From Pseudomonas fluorescens NCIMB 11764 (GTDB lineage: Bacteria > Pseudomonadota > Gammaproteobacteria > Pseudomonadales > Pseudomonadaceae), in the NCBI RefSeq assembly GCF_000293885.2, contig NZ_CP010945.1, positions 5,972,001-6,036,000 on the forward strand: a stretch of 64,000 bases of DNA. The letters run 5' to 3'. The notes under the pieces are model-generated. The model had not been told where the DNA came from, did not search any database, and was given only the letters and a program-made list of their open reading frames with translations. This document shows, in pieces, positions 39,213 to 46,346 of this stretch. Within the stretch, counting starts at the first letter, position 1. Every line of letters starts with the position of its first letter. The translations under genes and the position numbers were made by a program.

Positions 39213-39602
39213 ATGACCCAGCGTATCCACCGCAGCATCGACACCCCACTCCGATCCGGCCTGAACCGCGACGAACTGTGGGAAGGCCCGGACAAAGGCC
39301 TGATCAAATGCTGGGAAATCGGCCGCCAACGCGCCGCCCGCTTCCCCGAACTCGCCCAACAATGCCGCGCCGGCGAACTGCCGGTGCTGGGCTGGAAAGG
39401 TGGTGTCAGCCGCAGTCTGAAGAAACTCGAAAAGTACGGCTCCCTCAAATACCTTGCTCAATGGCAGGGTTTGCGCGGGGAAGATCTGGAGGTTGACCTG
39501 GATGAAGAACGAGCATTGACGTGCTCGCGGACCGGGATGGTGGTGACGTTTACGCCGGATCGGGCGAAATATATCAATCAGGTGGCGGAAGCCGAAACTT
39601 GA
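39213..39602 (+). CDS. Conserved-looking small protein of unknown function
   Basis: The 129-residue product is rich in charged residues and has no membrane segment or signal peptide. It contains CWEIGRQRAARFPELAQQCR and KKLEKYGSLKYLAQWQGL, both likely helices, and an acidic stretch near the end (LEVDLDEERAL). AAGGAA lies just upstream of the ATG, and codon use matches the neighbours, so it is a real gene. I do not recognise a family. Confidence 0.6.
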   Translation: MTQRIHRSIDTPLRSGLNRDELWEGPDKGLIKCWEIGRQRAARFPELAQQCRAGELPVLGWKGGVSRSLKKLEKYGSLKYLAQWQGLRGEDLEVDLDEERALTCSRTGMVVTFTPDRAKYINQVAEAET

Positions 39603-39612
39603 GCCTCCACTG

Positions 39613-39659
39613 TGTGGCGAGGGAGCTTGCTCCCGTTCGACTGCGCAGCAGTCGCAAAG
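39613..39659. repeat. Single REP-type unit
   Basis: One half of the TGTGGCGAGGGAGCTTGCTC repeat is present without its inverted partner, followed by the short palindrome GACTGCGCAGCAGTC. It lies between the convergent genes at 39602 and 39688. Confidence 0.7.
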
Positions 39660-39687
39660 ATTGGCGCGAAAACGCCAGGCGCAACGA

Positions 39688-40671
39688 TCAGAGCGTCACC
39701 GAATCTACTTCAGAACTCACCGAAAACCGCTCGCGATAGGCTTGCGGCGTCACGCCCATGGCGCGCAGAAAACTGCGGCGCAGCGTCTCTTCGCTACCAA
39801 ACCCGCACTGCACGGCGACCCGTTTTATCGGCACACCGGTATCACTGAGTAACCGCCGCGCCGTCTCGACCCGAATCAGTTCGATGGCCCGCGCAGGCGT
39901 CTGGCCGGTGTCGGCGCGGTAGTGGCGGACGAAGCTGCGTTCGCTCATGCCGGCCTGTAGCGCCAGGGTGGGGATGCCCAGATCCATGGTGAGGTGTTCG
40001 CTGATCCAGGCGTGAAGGTCGTCGAATCGGCTGCCTTCTTTTTGCAATGACAGGGTCACGCTGAACTGCGACTGACCGCCCGGACGTTTAAGGAAAACCA
40101 CCAACTGCTGCGCCACTTCCAGCGCCATGTTACGACCCAGGTCTTCTTCGACCATGGCCAGTGCGAGGTCGATGCCAGCCGTGACCCCGGCCGAAGTCCA
40201 CACCGGGCCGTCATTGATGAAAATCGGATTGGGCTCGACCCGCAGCCGTGGATGCCTCTGCGCCAGCTGATCGCAACGGGTCCAGTGCGTGACCACCCGA
40301 CGGCCATCGAGCCAGCCACTGGCCGCCAGTAAAAACGCCCCGGTGCACACCGATGCCACCCGACGGCATCTCGCCGCATGCTCATGCACCCAGGCCACCA
40401 GTGCCGCATCCTCCGCTGCCGCGTATACGCCCCAGCCGCCGGCAATGATCAAGGTATCGCTGCCTTGTGCGGGCAACGGGTCGGCCAACAACGCCAGCCC
40501 CGCCGACGACATCACCGCCCCGCCGCCGCTGGCAATTACTGTCGGTGCATAAGGCGGCGGCAAACCTTTCTGGCGGGCAATATCGTTGGCAGAGGCGAAC
40601 ACCTGCAGTGGCCCGGTAACGTCGAGCAGTTGCACATTGGCGAACGCGAGCACATGAATGGTCTTGGGCAT
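39688..40671 (-). CDS. GlxA-family transcriptional regulator (DJ-1/PfpI-like domain plus AraC-type HTH)
   Basis: The N-terminal 190 residues form a DJ-1/PfpI-like domain (VTGPLQVFASAN early, then VASVCTGAFLLAASG with a nucleophile-elbow-like Cys). The last 110 residues are an AraC-type DNA-binding domain (MSERSFVRHYRADTGQTPA, then FGSEETLRRSFLRAMGVTPQAYR). It is divergent from the isocyanide hydratase gene, 90 bases away, and probably regulates it, sensing a small molecule through its N-terminal domain. The ATG at 40671 is preferred because family members start with the first strand (KTIHVLAF); an upstream TTG is possible. Confidence 0.85.
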   Translation of the reverse strand: MPKTIHVLAFANVQLLDVTGPLQVFASANDIARQKGLPPPYAPTVIASGGGAVMSSAGLALLADPLPAQGSDTLIIAGGWGVYAAAEDAALVAWVHEHAARCRRVASVCTGAFLLAASGWLDGRRVVTHWTRCDQLAQRHPRLRVEPNPIFINDGPVWTSAGVTAGIDLALAMVEEDLGRNMALEVAQQLVVFLKRPGGQSQFSVTLSLQKEGSRFDDLHAWISEHLTMDLGIPTLALQAGMSERSFVRHYRADTGQTPARAIELIRVETARRLLSDTGVPIKRVAVQCGFGSEETLRRSFLRAMGVTPQAYRERFSVSSEVDSVTL

Positions 40672-40761
40672 GTTTGGCGTAATTCGTGGGGTAATTGGCG
40701 TATGCGCCAAATCCTACGAGCCTAGAGTGAAGCCGTCCACCCACTTCACGAGAAAAACACC

Positions 40762-41457
40762 ATGACGCTGCAGATCGGTTTTCTGTTGTTCCCGCAGGTT
40801 CAGCAACTGGACCTGACCGGCCCTTATGACGTGCTGGCCTCGTTGCCGGACGTGAAGGTGCATTTGATCTGGAAGGACTTGATGCCAGTCACCGCCAGCA
40901 CCGGCCTGGTGCTGAAACCCACCGTCACCTTCGACGATTGCCCGGCACTGGATGTGATCTGCATTCCCGGCGGCAGCGGTGTCGGGCCGTTGATGGAAGA
41001 TGAAAAAACATTGGCATTCATCAAGGCTCAGGCGGCCCATGCCCGGTATGTCACTTCGGTGTGCACGGGAGCGTTGGTGCTGGGTGCTGCGGGCCTGCTC
41101 AAGGGTAAACACGCGACCACTCATTGGGCGTATCACCAATTGCTCGCGCCATTGGGTGCGATTCCGGTGAAGGATCGGGTGGTGCGCGATGGCAATCTGT
41201 TGACCGGTGGCGGGATCACCGCGGGCATCGATTTCGCGCTGACATTGGCCGCTGAATTATTCGATAAGGACACGGCGCAGCTGGTGCAGTTGCAGCTGGA
41301 ATATGCTCCGGCGCCGCCATTTGCTTCGGGCTGTCCTGAGACCGCTCCGGTCAGCGTGCTGGAGGAGGCGCGGAAACGGGCTGCCGGGTCGTTGAAATTG
41401 CGCTCGGAAATCACCGAGCGTGTTGCGGCGAAGCTCGATCAGGTGTCAGTACGCTGA
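40762..41457 (+). CDS. inhA: Isocyanide hydratase (DJ-1/PfpI superfamily)
   Basis: The 231-residue protein matches isocyanide hydratase, which converts isocyanides to N-formamides. It has D17 (in QLDLTGPYDV) and the nucleophile C101 followed by T102 in TSVCTGALVLGAAG. These positions equal those of the studied Pseudomonas enzyme, as I recall them. It is a cytoplasmic dimer in known cases. It is divergent from a GlxA-type regulator of the same fold. The natural substrate is uncertain; protection from isocyanide natural products made by neighbours is plausible. The start has no strong Shine-Dalgarno sequence. Confidence 0.88.
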   Translation: MTLQIGFLLFPQVQQLDLTGPYDVLASLPDVKVHLIWKDLMPVTASTGLVLKPTVTFDDCPALDVICIPGGSGVGPLMEDEKTLAFIKAQAAHARYVTSVCTGALVLGAAGLLKGKHATTHWAYHQLLAPLGAIPVKDRVVRDGNLLTGGGITAGIDFALTLAAELFDKDTAQLVQLQLEYAPAPPFASGCPETAPVSVLEEARKRAAGSLKLRSEITERVAAKLDQVSVR

Positions 41458-41511
41458 TCCATTCCTCGGTGCAGCCAGCGTCCGGCTCCACCGAGGACTT
41501 TCCATCGCCCA

Positions 41512-41625
41512 CAAAAAAACCCGCCTAAGCGGGTTTCTCAAGACCATTTCGACATCCTGTCAGCAGCCATCCAGGCTTATGGTCGATCATCCGTGATCCT
41601 GAGTGCATCCTGCGACTCAGTTGAT
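41512..41625 (-). ncRNA. rsmX: RsmX-like regulatory sRNA, copy 1
   Basis: A transcript of about 114 bases is predicted on the minus strand. It contains at least five GGA motifs, four of them in hairpin loops: CTGAGT/ACTCAG around AGGA (41599-41620), GATCA-CGGA-TGATC (41585-41598), AGCC-TGGAT-GGCT (41565-41577) and GACA-GGA-TGTC (41551-41561). It ends in a GC stem (AAACCCGC/GCGGGTTT, 41517-41536) with a T-run. This is the design of Rsm sRNAs that sequester RsmA/RsmE (CsrA-type) proteins. The promoter has the Gac-type upstream element. The terminator probably also serves the convergent inhA gene. Confidence 0.8.
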
Positions 41626-41631
41626 GGATCC

Positions 41632-41687
41632 AGATTAACGACATTGTTGAAGCGTAAACAGACGACATACCCGCGCTCTGGTGTAAG
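41632..41687 (-). promoter_or_regulatory. Promoter and Gac upstream element of RsmX copy 1
   Basis: On the minus strand CTTACA (41682-41687) lies 44 bases before a -10-like TAATCT (41632-41637). CTTACA is the conserved half of the GacA-dependent upstream element TGTAAG-N6-CTTACA; the distal half is degenerate. Confidence 0.65.
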
Positions 41688-41736
41688 CCATTGACCATTC
41701 AGGACCCGAGTCCGCACAGTGTGGCGCGGGGGACTG

Positions 41737-41831
41737 TGTGGCGAGGGAGCTTGCTCCCGCTGGGTCGCGAAGCGAGCCCAAAAGCTTTGCGACTGCTTCG
41801 CAGGCGAGCGGGAGCACGCTCCCTCGCCACA
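41737..41831. repeat. REP-type inverted pair between the two RsmX copies
   Basis: TGTGGCGAGGGAGCTTGCTC and GAGCACGCTCCCTCGCCACA face each other, with one base changed in the right arm. The element lies between the two sRNA genes. Confidence 0.85.
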
Positions 41832-41872
41832 CAGGCTCGCTCGCACAAAGACATGGTCATCTTTTCAGCAGG

Positions 41873-41991
41873 CGAAAAAAAACCCGCCGAAGCGGGTTTT
41901 TCCCAAGACCATGTCGACTCCCTGTCGATAGCGTTCCTTGCTGATGGCCGATCATCCTTGATCCCGAAGCACTTCCTGTGTTCCGGTTGAT
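41873..41991 (-). ncRNA. rsmX: RsmX-like regulatory sRNA, copy 2
   Basis: A second transcript of about 115 bases shares the layout of copy 1 but has diverged. GGA loops are seen in GATCA-AGGA-TGATC (41950-41963), AGC-AAGGAAC-GCT (41930-41942), CGAC-AGGGA-GTCG (41915-41927) and a 5' stem around CACAGGAAGTG. The terminator is AAAACCCGC/GCGGGTTTT (41879-41900) with a T-run. Stem bases differ from copy 1 but still pair, which supports conserved structure. Both copies are probably controlled by GacA and titrate RsmA/RsmE. Confidence 0.8.
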
Positions 41992-41997
41992 GAGGCT

Positions 41998-42053
41998 AGA
42001 TTACGCATCGGATCCAATCTGCAACAGGCGACATCGTTGCCACTGCGTGTAAG
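41998..42053 (-). promoter_or_regulatory. Promoter and Gac upstream element of RsmX copy 2
   Basis: CTTACA (42048-42053) again lies exactly 44 bases before TAATCT (41998-42003), read on the minus strand. The equal spacing in both copies supports the assignment. Confidence 0.65.
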
Positions 42054-42139
42054 ACATTCGCCATACCGCCCCTTCCGTAAACCCTTAGACGCCTCAGGCG
42101 TCGAGCCTGAAAGCCTTGAATTCAGGGGCCCGCGGGCCA

Positions 42140-42628
42140 TTACTCTGGCTGATGCTCGCGAGCCTTGGTGTTGATCTTCAGAAATTCTTCGATGTTGTTC
42201 ATCTGCTCATCCCAACCACGGCTGTCCATACGGAACGCCTTGAGCCGCCGCGACTGGGGAATGTGATCGAAGCCGGACTCGGTGACCTTGAGCAAGGTGC
42301 CGTTATCCATGTCTTCAAGCTCGAAGAGCACCAGGGTGGTGGGCTCCTGGGAGTAGTCGACTTCGGGCTTCACGGCATACGGGTGCCAGCGAAACGAAAA
42401 CACGCGTTCCGGCTCGACTCGCTCCACCAGGACATTCCACAGCAAATGCTCATAACCGGGGTAGGTAATCTGTCCCTGAGTCCATTCGCCGGCGACAAAA
42501 CGCTTGCCTTCCAGTGCCACGCCAAACCACTGCCCGAACGCTTCGGCGTTGGCCAGCACGCGCCAGACTTGCGAACGCGGCACTTTAAGCAGGATCTTCC
42601 TTTCGATGCGATCTGATGCTGGGTTCAT
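42140..42628 (-). CDS. SRPBCC (AHSA1/START-like) domain protein
   Basis: The 162-residue protein starts with RKILLKVPRSQVWRVLANAEAFGQWFG, the typical first strand and helices of the AHSA1-type SRPBCC fold. It ends with a long C-terminal helix (GWDEQMNNIEEFLKI). The fold makes a ligand-binding cavity; functions range from chaperone activation to lipid binding. AGGAGGTGAC precedes the ATG at 42628. In many bacteria such genes pair with an ArsR-type regulator gene, but none is next to this one. The ligand is unknown. Confidence 0.85.
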   Translation of the reverse strand: MNPASDRIERKILLKVPRSQVWRVLANAEAFGQWFGVALEGKRFVAGEWTQGQITYPGYEHLLWNVLVERVEPERVFSFRWHPYAVKPEVDYSQEPTTLVLFELEDMDNGTLLKVTESGFDHIPQSRRLKAFRMDSRGWDEQMNNIEEFLKINTKAREHQPE

Positions 42629-42894
42629 AAGTCACCTCCTGTACTTAACAGTAGGCCTGTAAGACCACAAGACCAACCTTAAAGTTGTATCAATCGGGTT
42701 TCTCAATCAACCCTGCCTGAAATATTCAGGCCGCACATCCGCACCAGAGTTCGGGGTTGAGAACGACAGAAGTGATACAGGCGCAAGGACATCCAAGCGT
42801 GCGCAGATCACTTACTAAGGGCTCCAGCGCCACCGCAAGCGAATGAGGCTTCGCTACACTGCACCTCACTTTTCCAGTCACAGCGAGAATCCCC

Positions 42895-43296
42895 ATGCAC
42901 CCACGCTTGCTTCTGGCGCTGACGCCATTGCTGTTCACCACCATTGCCCATGCCGTCGATTGCGACAACGCCACCGACCAGGCCACGATGAATCAATGTG
43001 CGGCGCAGCAGAACAAGGCGGCGGACAAGGAGTTGAATGCGCTTTACCGGCAGATCACCGAGCGCTTGAAGGACCATCCCGACAGCAAGAAGCTGTTGGT
43101 AGGCGCGCAGCGGGCATGGATCGGGTTTCGGGATGCCGAGTGCAAGTTTTCGGCGTCCGGGGTTGAGGGCGGGAGTGTCTATCCGTTGATTTACAGCAAT
43201 TGCATCACGGACCTGACCAAGGCGCGGGTTGAGGCTTTCAAGATTTACTTGAAGTGTCAGGAGGGGGATCTGAGTTGTCCGGTGCCTGGGGTTTGA
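42895..43296 (+). CDS. LprI/DUF1311-family periplasmic protein
   Basis: The 133-residue product has a signal peptide ending near TIAHA (about residue 20). Then come DCDNATDQATMNQCAAQQ and a helix with NALYRQITERL, followed by QRAWIGFRDAEC. These are the markers of the DUF1311 or LprI-like family, with paired cysteines in the periplasm. One member in Mycobacterium inhibits lysozyme; for this protein the role is unknown. A GCTACACT -10-like element at about 42851-42858 may be its promoter. The 266-base gap before it shows no other gene. Confidence 0.8.
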   Translation: MHPRLLLALTPLLFTTIAHAVDCDNATDQATMNQCAAQQNKAADKELNALYRQITERLKDHPDSKKLLVGAQRAWIGFRDAECKFSASGVEGGSVYPLIYSNCITDLTKARVEAFKIYLKCQEGDLSCPVPGV

Positions 43297-43305
43297 GGAT
43301 CTGGT

Positions 43306-43359
43306 GCCTGTCAGGGCCTCATTGCGGACACGTCGGATCGCGATGAAGCCCTGACAGGC
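43306..43359. terminator. Inverted repeat between convergent genes
   Basis: GCCTGTCAGGGC (43306-43317) and GCCCTGACAGGC (43348-43359) are perfect complements around a 30-base centre. It lies between the convergent ends of the LprI-like gene and qhpB. There is no T-run, so termination is only likely. Confidence 0.4.
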
Positions 43360-43366
43360 GCCGCAA

Positions 43367-44485
43367 TTACCGGACAAATATCTGCGCCGTGGTAATCGCC
43401 ATATCCCCACCCGGCAACTTGATGCTGCCCACCTGTTTCAGGCTGTCGGCATCAAAAATCGCCACATCGTTAAACGTCCCCGCCAGGTAAATCTTGCTGC
43501 CGTCCTTGTTGAAGGAAATGCAGTAGTAGGAATGATCCAGCGTCGCCGCCTGCAGCATTTTCTTTTCCTTGATGTCGTACTTCGCCAGGCGATTGAGCAC
43601 GCCGAACATCAGGTTCGGGTCCTTCGGCGAGCGCATGCCGCTGAAGTAGATTTCCGTCAGAGGGCCGAAGTCGGTGGTTTCGGTCTTGCCGGTTTTCAGG
43701 TCAATGCTGAACAACCCGTAGAGGTACTCGGCGGTAGCGGGATCCTGCTTCTTGTCCTTGAACTTCGCCGCGGTGTAGAGCAGCGAAAAGTCGTGACGAT
43801 AGGTCTGCTGGTTCCACACGTAGAGCACGTCCGGTGCGCTGTAATTCGCCCGCTTCCAGTGACGGCTGGGGATCAGCACGTCGAACTTGCCGGTTTTCAC
43901 ATCGACCTTGTAGACGTCCGCCCCCGCGACATAAAGCGTGCCGTCGTCGCCACTCTGCATGATGGTCAGCTGCCGTGGTGCCGGGAAGCTGCGCACCGGT
44001 TTGGCGTCCATACCGGCGTCGGTGGCGTAGACGTCCAGCCGAGGCTGCTGCACTTCGTAGCGGTCATTGAGCATCAACGTCGGGTTGGCGATGGCGAACA
44101 GTTCCTTGCCGTCATGGCTGAGGGTGAAGGCGAACATCGATTTCGCTTTCTCCCCCGGTTTCTGGGTGATGCTGGCGTGGAACACCTGCTTGCAGCTGTC
44201 CAGTTCGACGCCGTAGACATCCGCGTAGTGATTGTTCAGCACATAAGCGGTCTTGCGATCCGGCGACAACTGAACCGTGCCCGGGCCGAAGGCGTCCGGC
44301 ATCTTGCAGGTCTTGAACAGCGTGTCCGTGGCCAGGTCGATCACGTGCAGGTTGTTCGGGTAATTGGTGGTCACCATGTACTCGTGACCGTCTTGTAGAG
44401 CGGAGTTTTCATCGGCCAGAACGTTGAACGAACAGACGCTCAGGACGGCAAACGCGGCCAGGCCGCAGGCTTTGATGCTGTGCAT
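43367..44485 (-). CDS. qhpB: Quinohemoprotein amine dehydrogenase beta subunit
   Basis: The 372-residue protein has a Sec signal peptide ending near NVLADEN and then seven-bladed beta-propeller repeats. Examples are NNLHVIDLATDTLFKTC, GTVQLSPDRKTAYVLNN and SFNKDGSKIYLAG. This is the beta subunit of the periplasmic amine dehydrogenase, which holds the quinone-bearing gamma subunit next to the haem subunit. The ATG at 44485 is chosen because the signal peptide begins there and AAGGA lies upstream. It is the last gene of the qhpADCB unit, 23 bases after qhpC. Confidence 0.9.
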   Translation of the reverse strand: MHSIKACGLAAFAVLSVCSFNVLADENSALQDGHEYMVTTNYPNNLHVIDLATDTLFKTCKMPDAFGPGTVQLSPDRKTAYVLNNHYADVYGVELDSCKQVFHASITQKPGEKAKSMFAFTLSHDGKELFAIANPTLMLNDRYEVQQPRLDVYATDAGMDAKPVRSFPAPRQLTIMQSGDDGTLYVAGADVYKVDVKTGKFDVLIPSRHWKRANYSAPDVLYVWNQQTYRHDFSLLYTAAKFKDKKQDPATAEYLYGLFSIDLKTGKTETTDFGPLTEIYFSGMRSPKDPNLMFGVLNRLAKYDIKEKKMLQAATLDHSYYCISFNKDGSKIYLAGTFNDVAIFDADSLKQVGSIKLPGGDMAITTAQIFVR

Positions 44486-44508
44486 GCTGGAATCCTTCTT
44501 TTGTCCGA

Positions 44509-44832
44509 TCACTTGTCTTTTGGAAAGACAGTGCCAAGGTTGCGCCAGTTGTCGTTGGACGCCTGGGCATCCTTGTTCCAGTCCGGGTAGGTGCTCATCA
44601 TGTCGGGCACCTGGGCCGGCCACCAGCAAGGGTCGGAGCAGCCATAAAGGTCGGCTTCCATCGGCTGGCACAACGACGACACACCGCCAAACGCATCGAT
44701 TTCCCAACCCGGGTCGGTGGTCGACGCACAGCCCGCGACAGAACTCATCGCCACCACTTCTTCGATGCGGTTTTCGGACGCGGCCTCATCGAGTTTCAAC
44801 GCTTTATTATTGATTGCCTTGAGATGTTTCAT
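44509..44832 (-). CDS. qhpC: Quinohemoprotein amine dehydrogenase gamma subunit, CTQ cofactor carrier
   Basis: The 107-residue precursor has a 28-residue leader ending EEVVA. Numbering the mature chain from the following Met gives C7, E16, C27, D33, C37, C41, W43 and D49. These are exactly the residues that form the three Cys-Glu/Asp thioether bridges and the Cys37-Trp43 cysteine tryptophylquinone in known enzymes. All four Cys and their partners are present, so the subunit should be functional. The leader is neither Sec nor Tat; it guides QhpD and is removed by QhpE. The ATG at 44832 follows the qhpD stop by one base, implying translational coupling. Confidence 0.93.
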   Translation of the reverse strand: MKHLKAINNKALKLDEAASENRIEEVVAMSSVAGCASTTDPGWEIDAFGGVSSLCQPMEADLYGCSDPCWWPAQVPDMMSTYPDWNKDAQASNDNWRNLGTVFPKDK

Positions 44833-44833
44833 A

Positions 44834-46264
44834 TCAGTGAGCCTTGCGCGGAGTGATGTAGCTGCTGATAAACGCAGGGTTGTGGGCCATGATCCGGGTA
44901 TAGACCTCGATGCCGAAATCGACCCAGTCACGCATCAGTTCGCAGTAGTGATAGGTCGGGTGGGTCGGGTCGCCGTAACGGGCGTAGCTCTCGTGGTAGC
45001 AACCGCCGGAGCAGAGATTGCGGATCTGGCAGTCCTCGCAACCGGTGTTGGTACGGTCAAGGCGCTGGGACAGGAAGTCGTTCAGCTCGACCTGTTTCAC
45101 ACCGCTGTGCACGTTGCCGAAGGTCGGCAGCGATGAGCCGGTAAAGCGGTGGCACAGGTTCAGTTCACCCTTGTGATCCACCGCCAGCATCTTCAGGCCC
45201 GCGCCGCAGGGCAGGGCTTTTTTGTGGCCTTCGTGGATGTCGGTGATCAACTGGTGCAGGTTGGAGAAGCCGATGTTGCGGTGCTCCAGCGCCGCGTCCA
45301 GGTAACGCCGACCGAGGCGTTTCATACTGGCGAAGACCTCGATCAGTTCGTCACTGGTGAGGTTGAAGGTGCTGATGTCGCCGGAGGTCACCGGGGCAAA
45401 GCCGACTTCGGCAAACCCCAGTTCATTGAACAGGTGATCCCAGATGGTTTCGACGTCGGTGACGCCGGTGGTCAGGGTTACGCGGGCACCGACCGGACGA
45501 CTGTTGTAGCGCGACAGCAGCATCTCGGCCTTGCGCCGCACCACGTCGTAAGTGCCCTGCCCGCCCACGGTGATGCGGTTGCGGTCGTGCACGGTTTTCG
45601 GCCCGTCGATACTGACTGACAGGCCGAAACGGTGGGCGTTGAGGTAGTCCACGGTGTCTTCGGTGAGCAGCGTCGCGTTGGTGGTCATGACGAACTCGAC
45701 GAACTTGCCGGCCTCGCGGAAACGCTTCTCGCAATAGTCGACCATGTATTCGATCAGCTTGCGATTGCTCAGCGGCTCACCGCCGAAAAACACCACGGTA
45801 AAACGCTCTTCGTCCGGGGATTCACGCAGCAGCATTTCCACTGATGCAATAGCCGTTTCGACGTCCATTTTCTTGCCGGCCGACGGCTTGTCGAGGTCTT
45901 CCTTGTAGCAGTAGGTGCAGCTCAGGTTGCAGCCGGTGTTGACGTTGAGCACTACGGTATTGATCGCGGTGCGCTCGACCCGTTTGGTGCCGATGTCCGG
46001 GGTCAGCGGCGAGCCGTCGCTGACCAGCTCCAGGGACATCAGCTCACGCAGGGTCTCGGTGATTTCGTCGCCGTTGAAGCGAGAAGACAAACGCTGGATC
46101 AGGTCGTCCGACGAACAGCCGGGACCGCGCAACGTATCAATGATGGTGCCCGTCAGCTCGTCGCTGGCGAACAGTGAACTGCTGGGAATGTGAAACAGCA
46201 TGCGGTCGGCATCGACGTGCACTTCGTGCAGGTTCCGCTCAACCAGATTCAAAATAGCGCCCAT
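44834..46264 (-). CDS. qhpD: Radical SAM maturase QhpD
   Basis: The 476-residue protein has the radical SAM cluster motif CNLSCTYC (about residues 112-119) and a C-terminal SPASM-type region with [14 protein letters not shown]. QhpD makes the intra-peptide thioether crosslinks in the gamma subunit (QhpC) in the cytoplasm. It lies between qhpA and qhpC, the order known for this system. The ATG at 46264 has a strong AGGAGG 6 bases upstream; an in-frame extension of 27 codons upstream is not coding-like. Its stop is one base from the qhpC start. Confidence 0.93.
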   Translation of the reverse strand: MGAILNLVERNLHEVHVDADRMLFHIPSSSLFASDELTGTIIDTLRGPGCSSDDLIQRLSSRFNGDEITETLRELMSLELVSDGSPLTPDIGTKRVERTAINTVVLNVNTGCNLSCTYCYKEDLDKPSAGKKMDVETAIASVEMLLRESPDEERFTVVFFGGEPLSNRKLIEYMVDYCEKRFREAGKFVEFVMTTNATLLTEDTVDYLNAHRFGLSVSIDGPKTVHDRNRITVGGQGTYDVVRRKAEMLLSRYNSRPVGARVTLTTGVTDVETIWDHLFNELGFAEVGFAPVTSGDISTFNLTSDELIEVFASMKRLGRRYLDAALEHRNIGFSNLHQLITDIHEGHKKALPCGAGLKMLAVDHKGELNLCHRFTGSSLPTFGNVHSGVKQVELNDFLSQRLDRTNTGCEDCQIRNLCSGGCYHESYARYGDPTHPTYHYCELMRDWVDFGIEVYTRIMAHNPAFISSYITPRKAH

Positions 46265-46346
46265 TGCAACCTCCTGTGCAAACCCCGTTCTGCGGGGCCT
46301 GCGGTCATTCCGAAAAAAGTGTCTGAAGACTTGGGTTTCAGCCAAC

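Noticed and set aside
41512..42053. The duplicated intergenic region considered as a duplicated terminator or small ORFs.
   Set aside because: Frames here are short, without ribosome binding sites. The conserved parts are GGA hairpins, a terminator and a promoter element at fixed spacing, which fit sRNA genes.
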